DNA of 64,000 bases, from assembly GCF_003349955.1 (NCBI RefSeq), contig NZ_QLKQ01000024.1, forward strand, positions 1 to 64,000, given 5' to 3'. Of the stretch, positions 28,385-37,991 are shown piece by piece. The notes below the pieces were generated by a model that worked only from the letters and a program-made list of their open reading frames with translations, had not been told where the DNA came from and ran no database searches. Numbering within the stretch: position 1 is the stretch's first letter; every line of letters begins with the position of its first letter. This DNA is from Azospirillum brasilense (lineage in GTDB: Bacteria; Pseudomonadota; Alphaproteobacteria; Azospirillales; Azospirillaceae). Both the position numbers and the translations under genes were made by a program.

Positions 28385-28493
28385 CCCGTCCCGCCGCCTT
28401 CGCGCCTCCCGCATTTCCCCCGACCGTCCCGTGGCGCCGCGCAGCGGCCGCGCGGACGGGCGGGGGAACCGTCTCCCTCATGCGCGGGCTGCC

Positions 28494-29366
28494 ATGTATT
28501 CACCTCAGATCATCCTGGAAGCGGCGCTGAACGGGCTGATGACCGGCGCGGTCTACGCGCTGATCGCCCTCGGCCTGACGCTGATCTACGGCGTGCTCCA
28601 CATCATCAACTTCGCCCATGGCGCTCTGCTGACCTGCGCGATGTTCGCGGTCTGGGTGGCCTGGGCCTGGCTCGGCCTCGACCCCTATCTGGTGATCGTG
28701 CCGCTGGTGCCGCTGATGTTCGTGCTGGGCTACGGGCTTCAGCGCTTCGTCATCGGGCCGGCCAGCCACGGCGACGACGGCAACATCCTCCTGGTCACGC
28801 TCGGCCTGTCGATCGTGCTGGAGAACGTGCTTCTGGCGGTCTTCCAGTCGGACACCCGCACGCTCGACACCGATTACTCGTTCCAGGTGGTCGCGCTGGG
28901 GCCGCTGCTGCTGTCCTACCCGCGGGTCATTGGACTGGGGGTCGCGGTGGTGGTGACCGGGCTGCTCTGGCTGGTGCTGAACCGCACCGACACCGGCAAG
29001 GCGATCCGCGCCGTCGCCAAGGAGAAGCTGGGCGCCAATCTGGTCGGCATCGACGTGCCGCACGTCTACGCCGTGACCTTCGGGCTGGGCTGCGCCTGCC
29101 TCGCCGTGGCCGCCGCGCTGCTGATGCCGACCTTCTACGTCAACCCGCGCATCGGCGGCGCCTTCGTGCTGGTCGCCTTCACGGTGGTGGTGCTGGGCGG
29201 CATGGGCTCGCTGCCCGGCGCGCTGCTCGGCGGCCTGTTCATCGGCGTGGTGGAGAGCCTGTGCGGCCTGCTGCTGGGCGACAGCCTGGGGCAGATCGGC
29301 ATCTTCCTGATCTTCATCGCCGTGCTGCTGGTGCGGCCGACCGGCCTGTTCGGAGCCAAGGCATGA
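28494..29366 (+). CDS. HAAT ABC transporter permease, LivH type
   Basis: 290-residue inner-membrane permease with about eight spans and the LivH motif LTLIYGVLHIINFAHG, ending RPTGLFG. Start ATG 28494 gives the standard N-terminus; the 109 bases before it hold no feature I recognise. Its stop overlaps the next start. Confidence 0.9.
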   Translation: MYSPQIILEAALNGLMTGAVYALIALGLTLIYGVLHIINFAHGALLTCAMFAVWVAWAWLGLDPYLVIVPLVPLMFVLGYGLQRFVIGPASHGDDGNILLVTLGLSIVLENVLLAVFQSDTRTLDTDYSFQVVALGPLLLSYPRVIGLGVAVVVTGLLWLVLNRTDTGKAIRAVAKEKLGANLVGIDVPHVYAVTFGLGCACLAVAAALLMPTFYVNPRIGGAFVLVAFTVVVLGGMGSLPGALLGGLFIGVVESLCGLLLGDSLGQIGIFLIFIAVLLVRPTGLFGAKA

Positions 29367-30361
29367 CCGCGCGCGACCTGATCCCGATCGCCGTCCTGGC
29401 CGTTCTCGCCGCGCTGCTGCCGCTGGTGGTCACGTCGAGCCCGGTGATGAACTTCCTCGTCTTCACGCTGATCGTGGCGCTGGGGGCGCAGGGCTGGAAC
29501 ATCCTGGGCGGCTTCGGCGGCCAGTTCAGCTTCGGCCACGCCGCCTTCTTCGGCACCGGCGCCTATGTGACGGCGATCCTGCAACTGCGCTACGGCGTCA
29601 ACGCCTGGGCCGGGCTGCTGCTGGCGATGGCGGCGGGGGCGGCGGTCGCCTGGACCATCGGCTTCCTCAGCTTCCGCTCCGGCCTGCGCGGCTCCTACTT
29701 CGCGCTGGTGACGCTGGCCTTCGCCGAGGTGTTCCGCATCCTCGCCAACGCGACGGCCTTCACCGGCGGCGCCGCCGGCCTGCTGATCAAGCTGGACGTC
29801 CACCCCGCCAACCTGCAATTCGCCGACCGCGCCGTCTTCTACTGGCTGGTCCTGGCCTTCGTCACCGGAGTGCTGCTGCTGACGCGGTGGATCCAGCGCT
29901 CGCGCTTCGGGGCGCAGCTCGTCGCGGTGCGCGAGAACGAGGACGCGGCCAAGGCGCTCGGCGTCGACTCCCTGAAGGTGAAGCTGCGCGCCATCGCCCT
30001 GTCGGGCGCGGTGACGGCGCTGTCCGGCTGCCTCTACGCCCAGTATTTCCTCTACATCGACGCCCACATCGCCTATGGCAGCTGGATTTCGGTGGAGCTT
30101 CTGCTCGCCCCGATCATCGGCGGCGTCGGCACCGTTTTCGGGCCGGTGGTGGGGGCGCTGACCCTGCACGGGCTGGGCGAACTCGCCAAGCAGTTCGCCG
30201 GCCGCATCCCCGGCATCGACCTGATCGTCTTCGGCGGCGTGCTGGTGCTGGCCGTCGCCTTCGCCCGCGGCGGCATCCTGGGCCTGCTGGAGCGGCTGCG
30301 CGACCGCGGCCGCGGGATGATGACGCGCGGCGCCAAGGAGGTGTCCCATGCTGGCCGTTGA
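29363..30361 (+). CDS. HAAT ABC transporter permease, LivM type
   Basis: 332-residue permease of the LivM class, with GQFSFGHAAFFGTGAYVTA typical of the first conserved region. The ATG lies in the ATGA overlap with the preceding gene. The C-terminal cytoplasmic tail is basic. It pairs with the LivH-type permease. Confidence 0.9.
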   Translation: MTARDLIPIAVLAVLAALLPLVVTSSPVMNFLVFTLIVALGAQGWNILGGFGGQFSFGHAAFFGTGAYVTAILQLRYGVNAWAGLLLAMAAGAAVAWTIGFLSFRSGLRGSYFALVTLAFAEVFRILANATAFTGGAAGLLIKLDVHPANLQFADRAVFYWLVLAFVTGVLLLTRWIQRSRFGAQLVAVRENEDAAKALGVDSLKVKLRAIALSGAVTALSGCLYAQYFLYIDAHIAYGSWISVELLLAPIIGGVGTVFGPVVGALTLHGLGELAKQFAGRIPGIDLIVFGGVLVLAVAFARGGILGLLERLRDRGRGMMTRGAKEVSHAGR

Positions 30362-31094
30362 GTCCGTCTCCAAGCGCTTCGGCGGCCTGATGGCGGTGGA
30401 CAACGCGTCGCTCGCGCTGGAGCCCGGCGGCATCATCGGCCTGATCGGGCCGAACGGCGCCGGCAAGACGACGCTGTTCTCGATGATCTCCGGCTTCGTG
30501 GCACCGAGTGACGGACGGATCCTGTTCGAGGGCACCGACATCACCGGCGAGGAGCCGCACCGCCGCGCCGAGCGCGGCATCGGCCGCACCTTCCAGATCG
30601 TCCAGCCCTTCGCCGGGCTGACGGTGTGCGAGAACATCGCGGTCGGCGCCTATCTGCGCCATGCCAGGCGCGCCGACGCCATCGCCCGGGCGCGCGACGT
30701 CGCCCGCCGGGTCGGGCTGGCGGCCGAGCTGGACCGGCCGGCCGGCGGGCTGACGGTGGCCGGGCGCAAGCGGCTGGAGCTGGCCCGCGCGCTGGCCACC
30801 GAGCCGAAGCTGCTGCTGCTGGACGAGGTGCTGGCCGGTCTGAACCCGTCGGAGATCCGCGACATCATCCCGGTGATCCGGGGCATCCGCGACGAAGGGG
30901 TGACGATCCTGATGATCGAACACGTCATGCAGGCGGTGATGAACCTGTGCGAGCGCGTCTATGTGCTGGCGCAGGGCCGCATGATCGCCGAGGGCAAGCC
31001 GGCCGCCGTCTGCGCCGACCCCCGCGTGATCGAGGCCTATCTCGGCCATGGCGCCGCCGCCCGTCTGGCGGCGGAGGGGGCGGCCCATGGCTGA
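30348..31094 (+). CDS. HAAT ABC transporter ATPase, LivG type
   Basis: 248-residue ATPase. Walker A GPNGAGKTT, Walker B LLLDEVLAGLN. The signature region reads LTVAGRKRLE instead of the classical LSGGQ form, as is common in one LivG branch. It overlaps the previous gene by 14 bases, with AGGAGG just upstream of the start. Confidence 0.92.
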   Translation: MLAVESVSKRFGGLMAVDNASLALEPGGIIGLIGPNGAGKTTLFSMISGFVAPSDGRILFEGTDITGEEPHRRAERGIGRTFQIVQPFAGLTVCENIAVGAYLRHARRADAIARARDVARRVGLAAELDRPAGGLTVAGRKRLELARALATEPKLLLLDEVLAGLNPSEIRDIIPVIRGIRDEGVTILMIEHVMQAVMNLCERVYVLAQGRMIAEGKPAAVCADPRVIEAYLGHGAAARLAAEGAAHG

Positions 31095-31800
31095 GGCGCT
31101 TCTGAGCATCCAGGGGCTGAAGACCGGCTACGGCGCCACCGAGGTTCTGCGCGGCATCGACATGGCCGTGCTGGATCGCGAGATCGTCACGGTCCTCGGC
31201 TCCAACGGCGTCGGCAAGACGACGCTGAACAAGGTGCTGTCGGGCGTGCTGCCGCCCTGGGCCGGGGAGGTCCGCTTCGCCGGCAACCGCATCGACGGCC
31301 GCTCCGCCGCGCGCATCGTCGAGGAGGGGCTGATCCAGGTGCCGGAAGGACGCAAGATCTTCCCCAACCTGTCGATCCGCGAAAATCTGGAGCTGGGCAG
31401 CTACCGGCGCGGCAAGCCGAACCGGGCGCGGAACCTGGAGCGCATCTTCACGACCTTCCCCCGCCTGAAGGAGCGCGAGGGCCAGCTCGCCGGCACGCTG
31501 TCGGGCGGCGAGCAGCAGATGCTCGCCATCGGGCGCGGCCTGATGGCCGAACCGCTGCTGCTGATCCTCGACGAACCGTCGCTCGGCCTGTCGCCGCTGG
31601 TGGTCGAGGAGATGTTCGGGCTGATCCGCCAGCTGAACGCGGGCGGGCTGGCGATCCTGCTGGTCGAGCAGAACGTCGTCCAGTCGCTGGAGGTCGCCCG
31701 CCGGGCCTACATCCTCGAAAACGGCGTCTTCGCGCTGTCGGGACCGTCCGACGAGATCGCGCGCGACCCCGAATTGAAACGCACCTATCTCGGCCTCTAG
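31087..31800 (+). CDS. HAAT ABC transporter ATPase, LivF type
   Basis: 237-residue ATPase with Walker A GSNGVGKTT, signature LSGGEQQM and Walker B LILDEPSLGLSP. It overlaps the LivG-type gene by eight bases and completes the transporter. Confidence 0.92.
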   Translation: MAEALLSIQGLKTGYGATEVLRGIDMAVLDREIVTVLGSNGVGKTTLNKVLSGVLPPWAGEVRFAGNRIDGRSAARIVEEGLIQVPEGRKIFPNLSIRENLELGSYRRGKPNRARNLERIFTTFPRLKEREGQLAGTLSGGEQQMLAIGRGLMAEPLLLILDEPSLGLSPLVVEEMFGLIRQLNAGGLAILLVEQNVVQSLEVARRAYILENGVFALSGPSDEIARDPELKRTYLGL

Positions 31801-31825
31801 GGGCCGTCCGCTCGGGAGCGGTGAC

Positions 31826-33253
31826 ATGACAAGCCTGTCCTTTGACGTGAAGCCGGCGAGCCAGCTGCTCGCCGCCGCCCGCCCGTCCTGGCTCGACCGT
31901 TGGGGCACCTTCGCCGCCGGCCTGACGTTTGCCGACCTGCCGGCGCCGGTGGTGGAGCGGGCGAAGCTGGTGCTGCTCGACTGCGTCGGCGTGATCGCCG
32001 CCGGCATGCAGGAGCCGGAATGCCAGGCGCTGGCGGGCCGCATGGCCGAGACCGGCGGTTCCGGTGACGCTCCGGCCATCGGTGCGGGGCGCGGTTTCGC
32101 CGCCGGGTCCGCCGCCTTCCTCAACGGGCTGGCCGGAACCATGCTGGAGCTGGACGAGGGCAACCAGTACGCCCGCGGCCATCCGGCGATCCACGTCGTG
32201 CCGGCCCTCCTCGCCGCCGGGCCGCGCCTGAAGGCGTCCGGCGCCGACCTGCTGACCGCGCTGGCGCTCGGCTACGAGATCGGGTCGCGCATCGGCATCG
32301 CCGCCAAGCTGCTGGTCACCACCCACCCGCACGGCACCTGGGGCACCGCCGGGGCGGCGCTGGGCGTGGCCCACCTGAACCGCGCCGACGCGGCGTTGAT
32401 GATCGAAACGCTGAACATCGCCTCGACCCTCGGCCTCGCCACCAGCCGGCGGACGATGCTGGAGGGCGGCACGGTGCGCAACGCCTACGCCGGGGTGTCG
32501 AACCAGCTCGGCCTGACCGCCTGGGATCTGGCGGCGAGCGGCATCATCGGCGAGACCGACGGGATCGGCAGCGTGTTCGGCGGCGTCATCGCCGGCGACT
32601 TCCGGCCGGAGCTGATGGTCGAGGCGCTGGGCGAGCGTTGGGAGATCGCCCGCAACTACTTCAAGCGCCATGCCGCCTGCCGCTACACCCACGGCGCGCT
32701 CGACGCGCTGGGCGACATCGTGGCGAAGGCCGGCGGGCGGATCGCCCCGGCGGAGGTCGCGGCCATCGAGGTCGACACCTACGTCTGGGCCGCCCAGCTC
32801 GACGGGCCTGAGCCTAAGAACATGCTGGCGGCGAAATTCTCGCTGCCCTTCGCGCTGGCGACCTTCCTCGCCAACGGCGCCGCCACGCCGGAGGCCTTCC
32901 GCGACGGCGCCCGCCAGGACGCGGCGACCCGCGCGCTTGCCCGCCGGGTGACCGTGCGCGAGGACCGCGGCCTGACCGCCCGCCTTCCCGGCCTGCGCCC
33001 GGCCCGCGTCCGCCTGACCCTGGCCGACGGCCGGCGCTTCGAGGCCGAGGCGCTGACCAACAAGGGCGACACCGAGGACCCCTACAGCCCGGAGGAGGTG
33101 CGCGCGAAGTTCGCCGATCTCGCCGGTCCGGTCTGGGGCGCCGCCCACGCCGCCGCCATTGCCGACTGCGTCGCGTCGATCGACCGCGCGGCCGACCTTT
33201 CAACCCTGACCCGGCTTCTGTCGGCGCCCGCCGCCGCCGGGGGGAGCGTCTGA
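31826..33253 (+). CDS. MmgE/PrpD family protein
   Basis: 475 residues of the MmgE/PrpD fold, which includes 2-methylcitrate dehydratase, cis-aconitate decarboxylase and iminodisuccinate epimerase. Visible family segments are DCVGVIAAG, LDEGNQYARGHPAIHVVPALLA and FKRHAACRYTH. All characterised members act on branched or substituted di- and tricarboxylic acids. The next gene is an isocitrate-lyase-family lyase, as in methylcitrate clusters, but no methylcitrate synthase is present. In this operon it may dehydrate, epimerise or isomerise a substituted malate or succinate. Confidence 0.85.
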   Translation: MTSLSFDVKPASQLLAAARPSWLDRWGTFAAGLTFADLPAPVVERAKLVLLDCVGVIAAGMQEPECQALAGRMAETGGSGDAPAIGAGRGFAAGSAAFLNGLAGTMLELDEGNQYARGHPAIHVVPALLAAGPRLKASGADLLTALALGYEIGSRIGIAAKLLVTTHPHGTWGTAGAALGVAHLNRADAALMIETLNIASTLGLATSRRTMLEGGTVRNAYAGVSNQLGLTAWDLAASGIIGETDGIGSVFGGVIAGDFRPELMVEALGERWEIARNYFKRHAACRYTHGALDALGDIVAKAGGRIAPAEVAAIEVDTYVWAAQLDGPEPKNMLAAKFSLPFALATFLANGAATPEAFRDGARQDAATRALARRVTVREDRGLTARLPGLRPARVRLTLADGRRFEAEALTNKGDTEDPYSPEEVRAKFADLAGPVWGAAHAAAIADCVASIDRAADLSTLTRLLSAPAAAGGSV

Positions 33254-33254
33254 G

Positions 33255-34157
33255 ATGACCCGACCCGACCTCACCTTCAAACAGCGGCTTTCCGAGGACC
33301 GCGTCGTCCTGGCTCCCGGCGTCTACGACGCCTTCACCGCCTCGCTGGCGGCGGGGGCGGGGTTCGAGGCGCTGTACCTGTCGGGGGCGGCCATCGCCTA
33401 CACCCGGCTCGGCCGGCCCGACATCGGGTTGGTCTCGGTCAGCGAGGTGGCGGACACCATCGCGCTGGTGCGCGACCGCGTGCCGACGCCGCTGGTGGTG
33501 GACGCCGACACCGGCTATGGCAACGCGCTCAACGTACAGCGCACCGTGCGCATGTTCGAACGGGCCGGGGCCACCGCGCTCCAGCTTGAGGACCAGAGCT
33601 TTCCCAAGCGCTGCGGCCACCTGACCGACAAGGCGGTGATTCCAGCCGGCGAGATGGCCGGCAAGATCAAGGCGGCGGTCGATGCCCGGACCAGCGAGGG
33701 CACGCTGATCATCGCGCGCACCGACGCGGTGGCGGTTGAGGGCGTCCCGGCGGCGCTCGACCGCGCCCGGCTCTACGTCGAGGCCGGCGCCGACGTGCTG
33801 TTCGTCGAGGCGCCGAAGAGCCGGGAGCAGCTTTCCGCCATCGCCACCGACCTGGGCGGCATCCGCCCGCTGCTGGCCAACATGGTGGAGGGCGGCCAGA
33901 CGCCGATCAGCTCCGCCGCCGACCTGGGCGATCTCGGCTACCGGCTGGTGATCTTCCCCGGCGGCATCGTGCGGGCGCTGGCCCGGCAGGCGCAGGACTA
34001 TTACGCCTCGCTGGCCCAGCACGGCACCACCCAGCCCTTCCGCGACCGCATGTTCGACTTCAACGCGCTGAACGATCTCATCGGCACGCCGGAGATGCTG
34101 GCGCTCGGCGAAACCTACAAGGACTTCACCTCCGCCAAGCGGGAGGACGCGGCATGA
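33255..34157 (+). CDS. Isocitrate lyase / PEP mutase family lyase (methylisocitrate or dimethylmalate lyase-like)
   Basis: 300 residues. The fold's key motifs are present: DADTGYGN (Asp83, Asp85 for magnesium), LEDQ (Glu112), and the mobile-loop motif KRCGH (Cys120), which marks true lyases such as PrpB rather than PEP mutases. Related enzymes cleave 2-methylisocitrate to pyruvate and succinate, or 2,3-dimethylmalate to pyruvate and propionate. With a LeuCD-type hydro-lyase in the same operon, a substituted malate is a likelier substrate than methylisocitrate. It follows the MmgE/PrpD gene by one base and overlaps hyuB by four. Confidence 0.85.
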   Translation: MTRPDLTFKQRLSEDRVVLAPGVYDAFTASLAAGAGFEALYLSGAAIAYTRLGRPDIGLVSVSEVADTIALVRDRVPTPLVVDADTGYGNALNVQRTVRMFERAGATALQLEDQSFPKRCGHLTDKAVIPAGEMAGKIKAAVDARTSEGTLIIARTDAVAVEGVPAALDRARLYVEAGADVLFVEAPKSREQLSAIATDLGGIRPLLANMVEGGQTPISSAADLGDLGYRLVIFPGGIVRALARQAQDYYASLAQHGTTQPFRDRMFDFNALNDLIGTPEMLALGETYKDFTSAKREDAA

Positions 34158-35899
34158 CCATTCAGAAAACGACAATCGACCCCGTCACGCTGGCCGTCCT
34201 CAAGGGCCGGCTGGAGCAGATCGCCGACGAGATGGACGCGACGCTCTACCGCTCGGCCTTCAACCCGATCATCGCCGAGGCGCGCGACGCCTGCCACGGC
34301 CTCTACCACGCCGAGACCGGCGCCACGCTGGTGCAGGGCACTAACGGCCTGCCGATCTTCGTCGGCGCCATGGCCTTCGCGGTCAAGGCGGTGATCGACA
34401 AGGTGGCGCGGGAGGGCGACCTGCACCCCGACGACATCTTCCTGTTCAACGACCCCTACGACGGCGGCACCCACCTGAACGACTTCCGGCTGGTGCGGCC
34501 GATCTTCCGTCAGGGCCGGCTGTTCTGCTGGATGGCGTCGGTCGGCCACTGGCTCGACATCGGCGGCAACGTGCCGGGCAATTTCAACGCGCGGGCCACC
34601 GACAGCTTCCAGGAGGGCGTGCGTTTCCCGCCGGTGAAGCTGGTCAAGGCCGGGGCGATGAACCATGACCTGCTGGCGATCCTCGCCGCCAACTCCCGCG
34701 TGCCGGTGTCCAACTACGGCGACCTGAATGGGCAGCTCAACGCGCTCGACCTCGGCGTGCGCCGCCTGACCGAGCTGCTGGACGAGCATGGCGAGGAGAC
34801 GGTATCCGCCGCCTTCGACGCCTTCACCGCGCGGGCCGAAGCGCTGATGCGCAGCGCGCTGTCCAAGCTGCCCGACGGCACCTACAGCTTCGAGGATTAT
34901 CTCGACAACGACGGCATCACCGCCGACCGCCTGCGCATCGCGCTGGACCTGACCATCGCGGGCGACCGCATGGTGCTGGATTTCTCCCGCTCATCCGCAC
35001 CCTGCGCCGGGCCGCTCAACATCGCCTATTCCACGGCGGTCGCCTGCTGTTACGTCGCGCTGAAGCACGTCTTCACCGACGTGCCGGCCAACGCCGGCTG
35101 TCTCAACCCGATCACCTTCGTCATTCCCGAGACGACGCTGCTGGCGGTCAAGCCGCCCAAGCCGGTCGGCGGCTACACCGAGACCATCCTGCGCGTCATC
35201 GGCGTGGTGTTCGGCGCGCTGGCCCTGGCCGACCCGTCCCGCGCCACCGCCGCCCCCTTCGGCACCATCAACGCGCTGTCGCTGGCCGGCCACCGTCCGG
35301 ACGGCTCGCGCTGGGTGATGTTCTCCTTCTTCGGCGGCGGCCTGGGCGGCAACCCGGAGAGCGACGGGCTGAACCACGCCAACAACCCGATCTCCACCGC
35401 CACCATCCCGCCGGTGGAAATCCTCGAAGCCGCCTATCCGGTGATGTTCACCCAATGGGCGCTGCGCCCGGATTCCGCCGGGGCCGGCCTGCACCGCGGC
35501 GGGCTGGGCGCCGTCTACGAGATCGAGGCGCTGACCGCCGCCGACGTCTTCCTGCTCGGCGAGCGCGGCGTTTTCGCGCCCTTCGGGGTGGCCGGCGGCA
35601 CGCCCGCCGCGCTGAACCGCTTCGTCTGGCAGAGCGACGAGGGCGAGACATCGCCGCCGCTCGCCTCCAAGGTCACCGACGTGAAGATCCGCGACGGCCA
35701 GCGCGTGCGGCTGGAGACTCCCGGTGGCGGCGGCTGGGGCGATCCGCGCCGCCGCGACGCCGAGGCCGTGGCCCGCGACGTGCGGCTCGGCTATCTCGGC
35801 GCCGAGGCCGCGCGCGGCGCCTACGGCGTGGCGCTGACCGACGACGGCGCGCTCGACGTCGCCGCCACCGCGGCGCTCCGCGAATCCCCCGCCGCCTGA
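34154..35899 (+). CDS. hyuB: Hydantoinase/oxoprolinase subunit B
   Basis: 581 residues of the HyuB/5-oxoprolinase beta family, with the N-terminal DPVTLAVLKGRLEQIADEMD and the metal-site motif NDPYDGGTHLND. HyuA and HyuB form an enzyme that opens five-membered cyclic amides (5-oxoproline, N-methylhydantoin) or related lactams, with ATP in many cases. It starts in the ATGA overlap with the lyase gene and precedes hyuA by 19 bases. The ring substrate cannot be told from sequence. Confidence 0.9.
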   Translation: MTIQKTTIDPVTLAVLKGRLEQIADEMDATLYRSAFNPIIAEARDACHGLYHAETGATLVQGTNGLPIFVGAMAFAVKAVIDKVAREGDLHPDDIFLFNDPYDGGTHLNDFRLVRPIFRQGRLFCWMASVGHWLDIGGNVPGNFNARATDSFQEGVRFPPVKLVKAGAMNHDLLAILAANSRVPVSNYGDLNGQLNALDLGVRRLTELLDEHGEETVSAAFDAFTARAEALMRSALSKLPDGTYSFEDYLDNDGITADRLRIALDLTIAGDRMVLDFSRSSAPCAGPLNIAYSTAVACCYVALKHVFTDVPANAGCLNPITFVIPETTLLAVKPPKPVGGYTETILRVIGVVFGALALADPSRATAAPFGTINALSLAGHRPDGSRWVMFSFFGGGLGGNPESDGLNHANNPISTATIPPVEILEAAYPVMFTQWALRPDSAGAGLHRGGLGAVYEIEALTAADVFLLGERGVFAPFGVAGGTPAALNRFVWQSDEGETSPPLASKVTDVKIRDGQRVRLETPGGGGWGDPRRRDAEAVARDVRLGYLGAEAARGAYGVALTDDGALDVAATAALRESPAA

Positions 35900-35918
35900 C
35901 GAATCCGGAAGCAAGACC

Positions 35919-37991
35919 ATGAGCAACGGTATCACCAAGGGCGCCATCGTCGGCGTCGACGTCGGCGGCACCTTCACCGACCTGTTCCATTACGACGAGG
36001 CGCGCGGCAGCTTCCGCACCGCCAAGGTCCCGTCCAACCGCGGCGACGAGGCGGTCGGCTTCCTCGCCGGGTTGCAGAGCTTCGGCCCGGTCGCCGATCT
36101 CGGCTCCATCGTCCACGGCACCACGGTCGGCACCAACGCGCTCTTGGAGCGCAAGGGCGCCAAGGTCGGGCTGATCACCACCGCCGGCTTCCGCGACGTG
36201 CTGGAGATGCGCCGCCGCGACCGCCGCCAGACCTGGGGCCTGTGGGGCGACTTCGTCCCGGTCGTCGACCGCGATCTGCGGCTGGAGGTGGCGGAGCGCA
36301 CGCTGGCCGACGGCACCGTCCGCGCCGCCGTCGATCCCGACGAGGTGCGCGCTTGCGCCCGCCGGCTGGCCGCGATGGGGGCGGAGGCGCTGGCCATCGT
36401 CTTCATCAACGCCTACGCCAACCCGGCGAACGAGTTCGTGGCGCTGGAGGCGGCGCGCGACGTCTGGCCCAACGCCAATATTGAGTGCTCGTCGCGCATC
36501 CTGCCGGAGATCCGCGAGTTCGAGCGGACCTCGACCACGGCGCTGAACGCCTACCTCCAGCCGGTGGTCGGCAGCTACCTCGCCAAGCTCGACAACGCGC
36601 TGGCGGGGGAGGGGTTCGGCGGACGCTTCCACATCGTGCAGTCGAACGGCGGCGTCATGTCCACCGACACCGCGCGGCGCCTGCCGGTGCGCACCGCCCT
36701 GTCGGGGCCGGCGGCCGGAGTCATCGCCGCGGCGGCGATCGCCAAGGCGGCGGGCTTCCCCAACGTCATCACCGGCGACCTCGGCGGCACCAGCTTCGAC
36801 GTGTCGCTGGTGGTCGAGGGGCAGACCATGCTGGCCGCCCAGACCACCATCGACTTCGGTCTGGTCGTCCGCACGCCGATGATCGAGATCACCACCATCG
36901 GCGCCGGCGGCGGCTCCATCGCCGGGGTCGATCCCGGCGGCATGCTCCAGGTCGGGCCGGAGAGCGCCGGCTCGCGGCCGGGGCCGGTCTGCTACGGCCA
37001 GGGCAACAGCCGCCCGACGCTGACCGACGCCAACGTGCTGCTCGGCCGCATCAACGCGGAGCGTCCGATCGGCGGCAAGCTCGCCCGGCTGGACGTGGAC
37101 GCCGCCCGCACCGCCATCGCCACCCACGTCGCCGAGCCGCTGGGCCTCGACGTCATGGCGGCGGCGGAGGCGGTGGTGCGCATCGCCAACAGCAAGATGG
37201 CCGGCGCCATCCGCCTCGTCTCCATCGAGCGCGGGCACGACCCGGCCAAGTTCGCCGCCGTGCCCTTCGGCGGCGGCGGCGCGCTGCATGTCGGCGCCCT
37301 CATCAAGGAGGTCGGGCTGAAGGCGGCGCTGGTGCCGCGCTTCCCCGGCGTGACCTCCGCGCTCGGCTGCGTCATCGCCGACATCCGGCACGATCAGGTG
37401 CAGACGGTGAACCTGCCGCTGGCCGGCATCGACGCCGCGTCGCTCGACCGCCGCATGGTGGAGGAGGCGACCGCCGCCCGCGCCGTGGTGGAGTCCGCCG
37501 GCCTCAGCGTCGAGCGCATCGACCTCGTCTTCGAACTCGACATGCATTACATCGGCCAGACCCACACGGTCGCCGTGCCGCTGCCGGTGTCGGTGGCGAA
37601 CGGCACGACAGGCGTCGATGAGACGACCATCCGCGCCGCCTTCGAGCGCGCCTATCAGGCGTCCTTCAGCCGGCTGCTGCCGGGGGTCGGCGCCAAGATC
37701 GTCAACCTGCGCACCGCCGCCATCGGCCGCCGTCCGCATTTCGACCTCGCCGCCCTGGCCCCGGCCGCCGGAACGACGGTGGAGGGCGCCCATGCCGGGT
37801 CGCGGCCCGTCTGGTTCGACGGGGCGTGGCACGAGACGGCGGTCTACAATCGGCTCGACCTGCCGGTCGGCGCGCGCATCCAGGGTCCGGCGATCCTGGA
37901 GCAGCCGGACGCCACCACCGTCATCGACCCCGACCTGAGCGCCCGCGTCGACGGCTATGGCAACGTCATCGTGGAAAGGAGCGCCCGATGA
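35919..37991 (+). CDS. hyuA: Hydantoinase/oxoprolinase subunit A
   Basis: 690 residues of the HyuA family. The actin-like ATPase fold is shown by the first phosphate loop (VGVDVGGTFTDLF), HGTTVGTNALLER, and the second loop region GDLGGTSFDVSLV. It supplies the ATP-binding part of the cyclic-amide hydrolase. AAGCAAGACC gives only a modest ribosome site. Its stop overlaps the next start (ATGA). Confidence 0.92.
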   Translation: MSNGITKGAIVGVDVGGTFTDLFHYDEARGSFRTAKVPSNRGDEAVGFLAGLQSFGPVADLGSIVHGTTVGTNALLERKGAKVGLITTAGFRDVLEMRRRDRRQTWGLWGDFVPVVDRDLRLEVAERTLADGTVRAAVDPDEVRACARRLAAMGAEALAIVFINAYANPANEFVALEAARDVWPNANIECSSRILPEIREFERTSTTALNAYLQPVVGSYLAKLDNALAGEGFGGRFHIVQSNGGVMSTDTARRLPVRTALSGPAAGVIAAAAIAKAAGFPNVITGDLGGTSFDVSLVVEGQTMLAAQTTIDFGLVVRTPMIEITTIGAGGGSIAGVDPGGMLQVGPESAGSRPGPVCYGQGNSRPTLTDANVLLGRINAERPIGGKLARLDVDAARTAIATHVAEPLGLDVMAAAEAVVRIANSKMAGAIRLVSIERGHDPAKFAAVPFGGGGALHVGALIKEVGLKAALVPRFPGVTSALGCVIADIRHDQVQTVNLPLAGIDAASLDRRMVEEATAARAVVESAGLSVERIDLVFELDMHYIGQTHTVAVPLPVSVANGTTGVDETTIRAAFERAYQASFSRLLPGVGAKIVNLRTAAIGRRPHFDLAALAPAAGTTVEGAHAGSRPVWFDGAWHETAVYNRLDLPVGARIQGPAILEQPDATTVIDPDLSARVDGYGNVIVERSAR

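Noticed and set aside
31826..34157. Methylcitrate cycle (prpD, prpB)
   Set aside because: There is no methylcitrate synthase or propionyl-CoA ligase, and the genes are embedded with hydantoinase subunits and a LeuCD-type enzyme.
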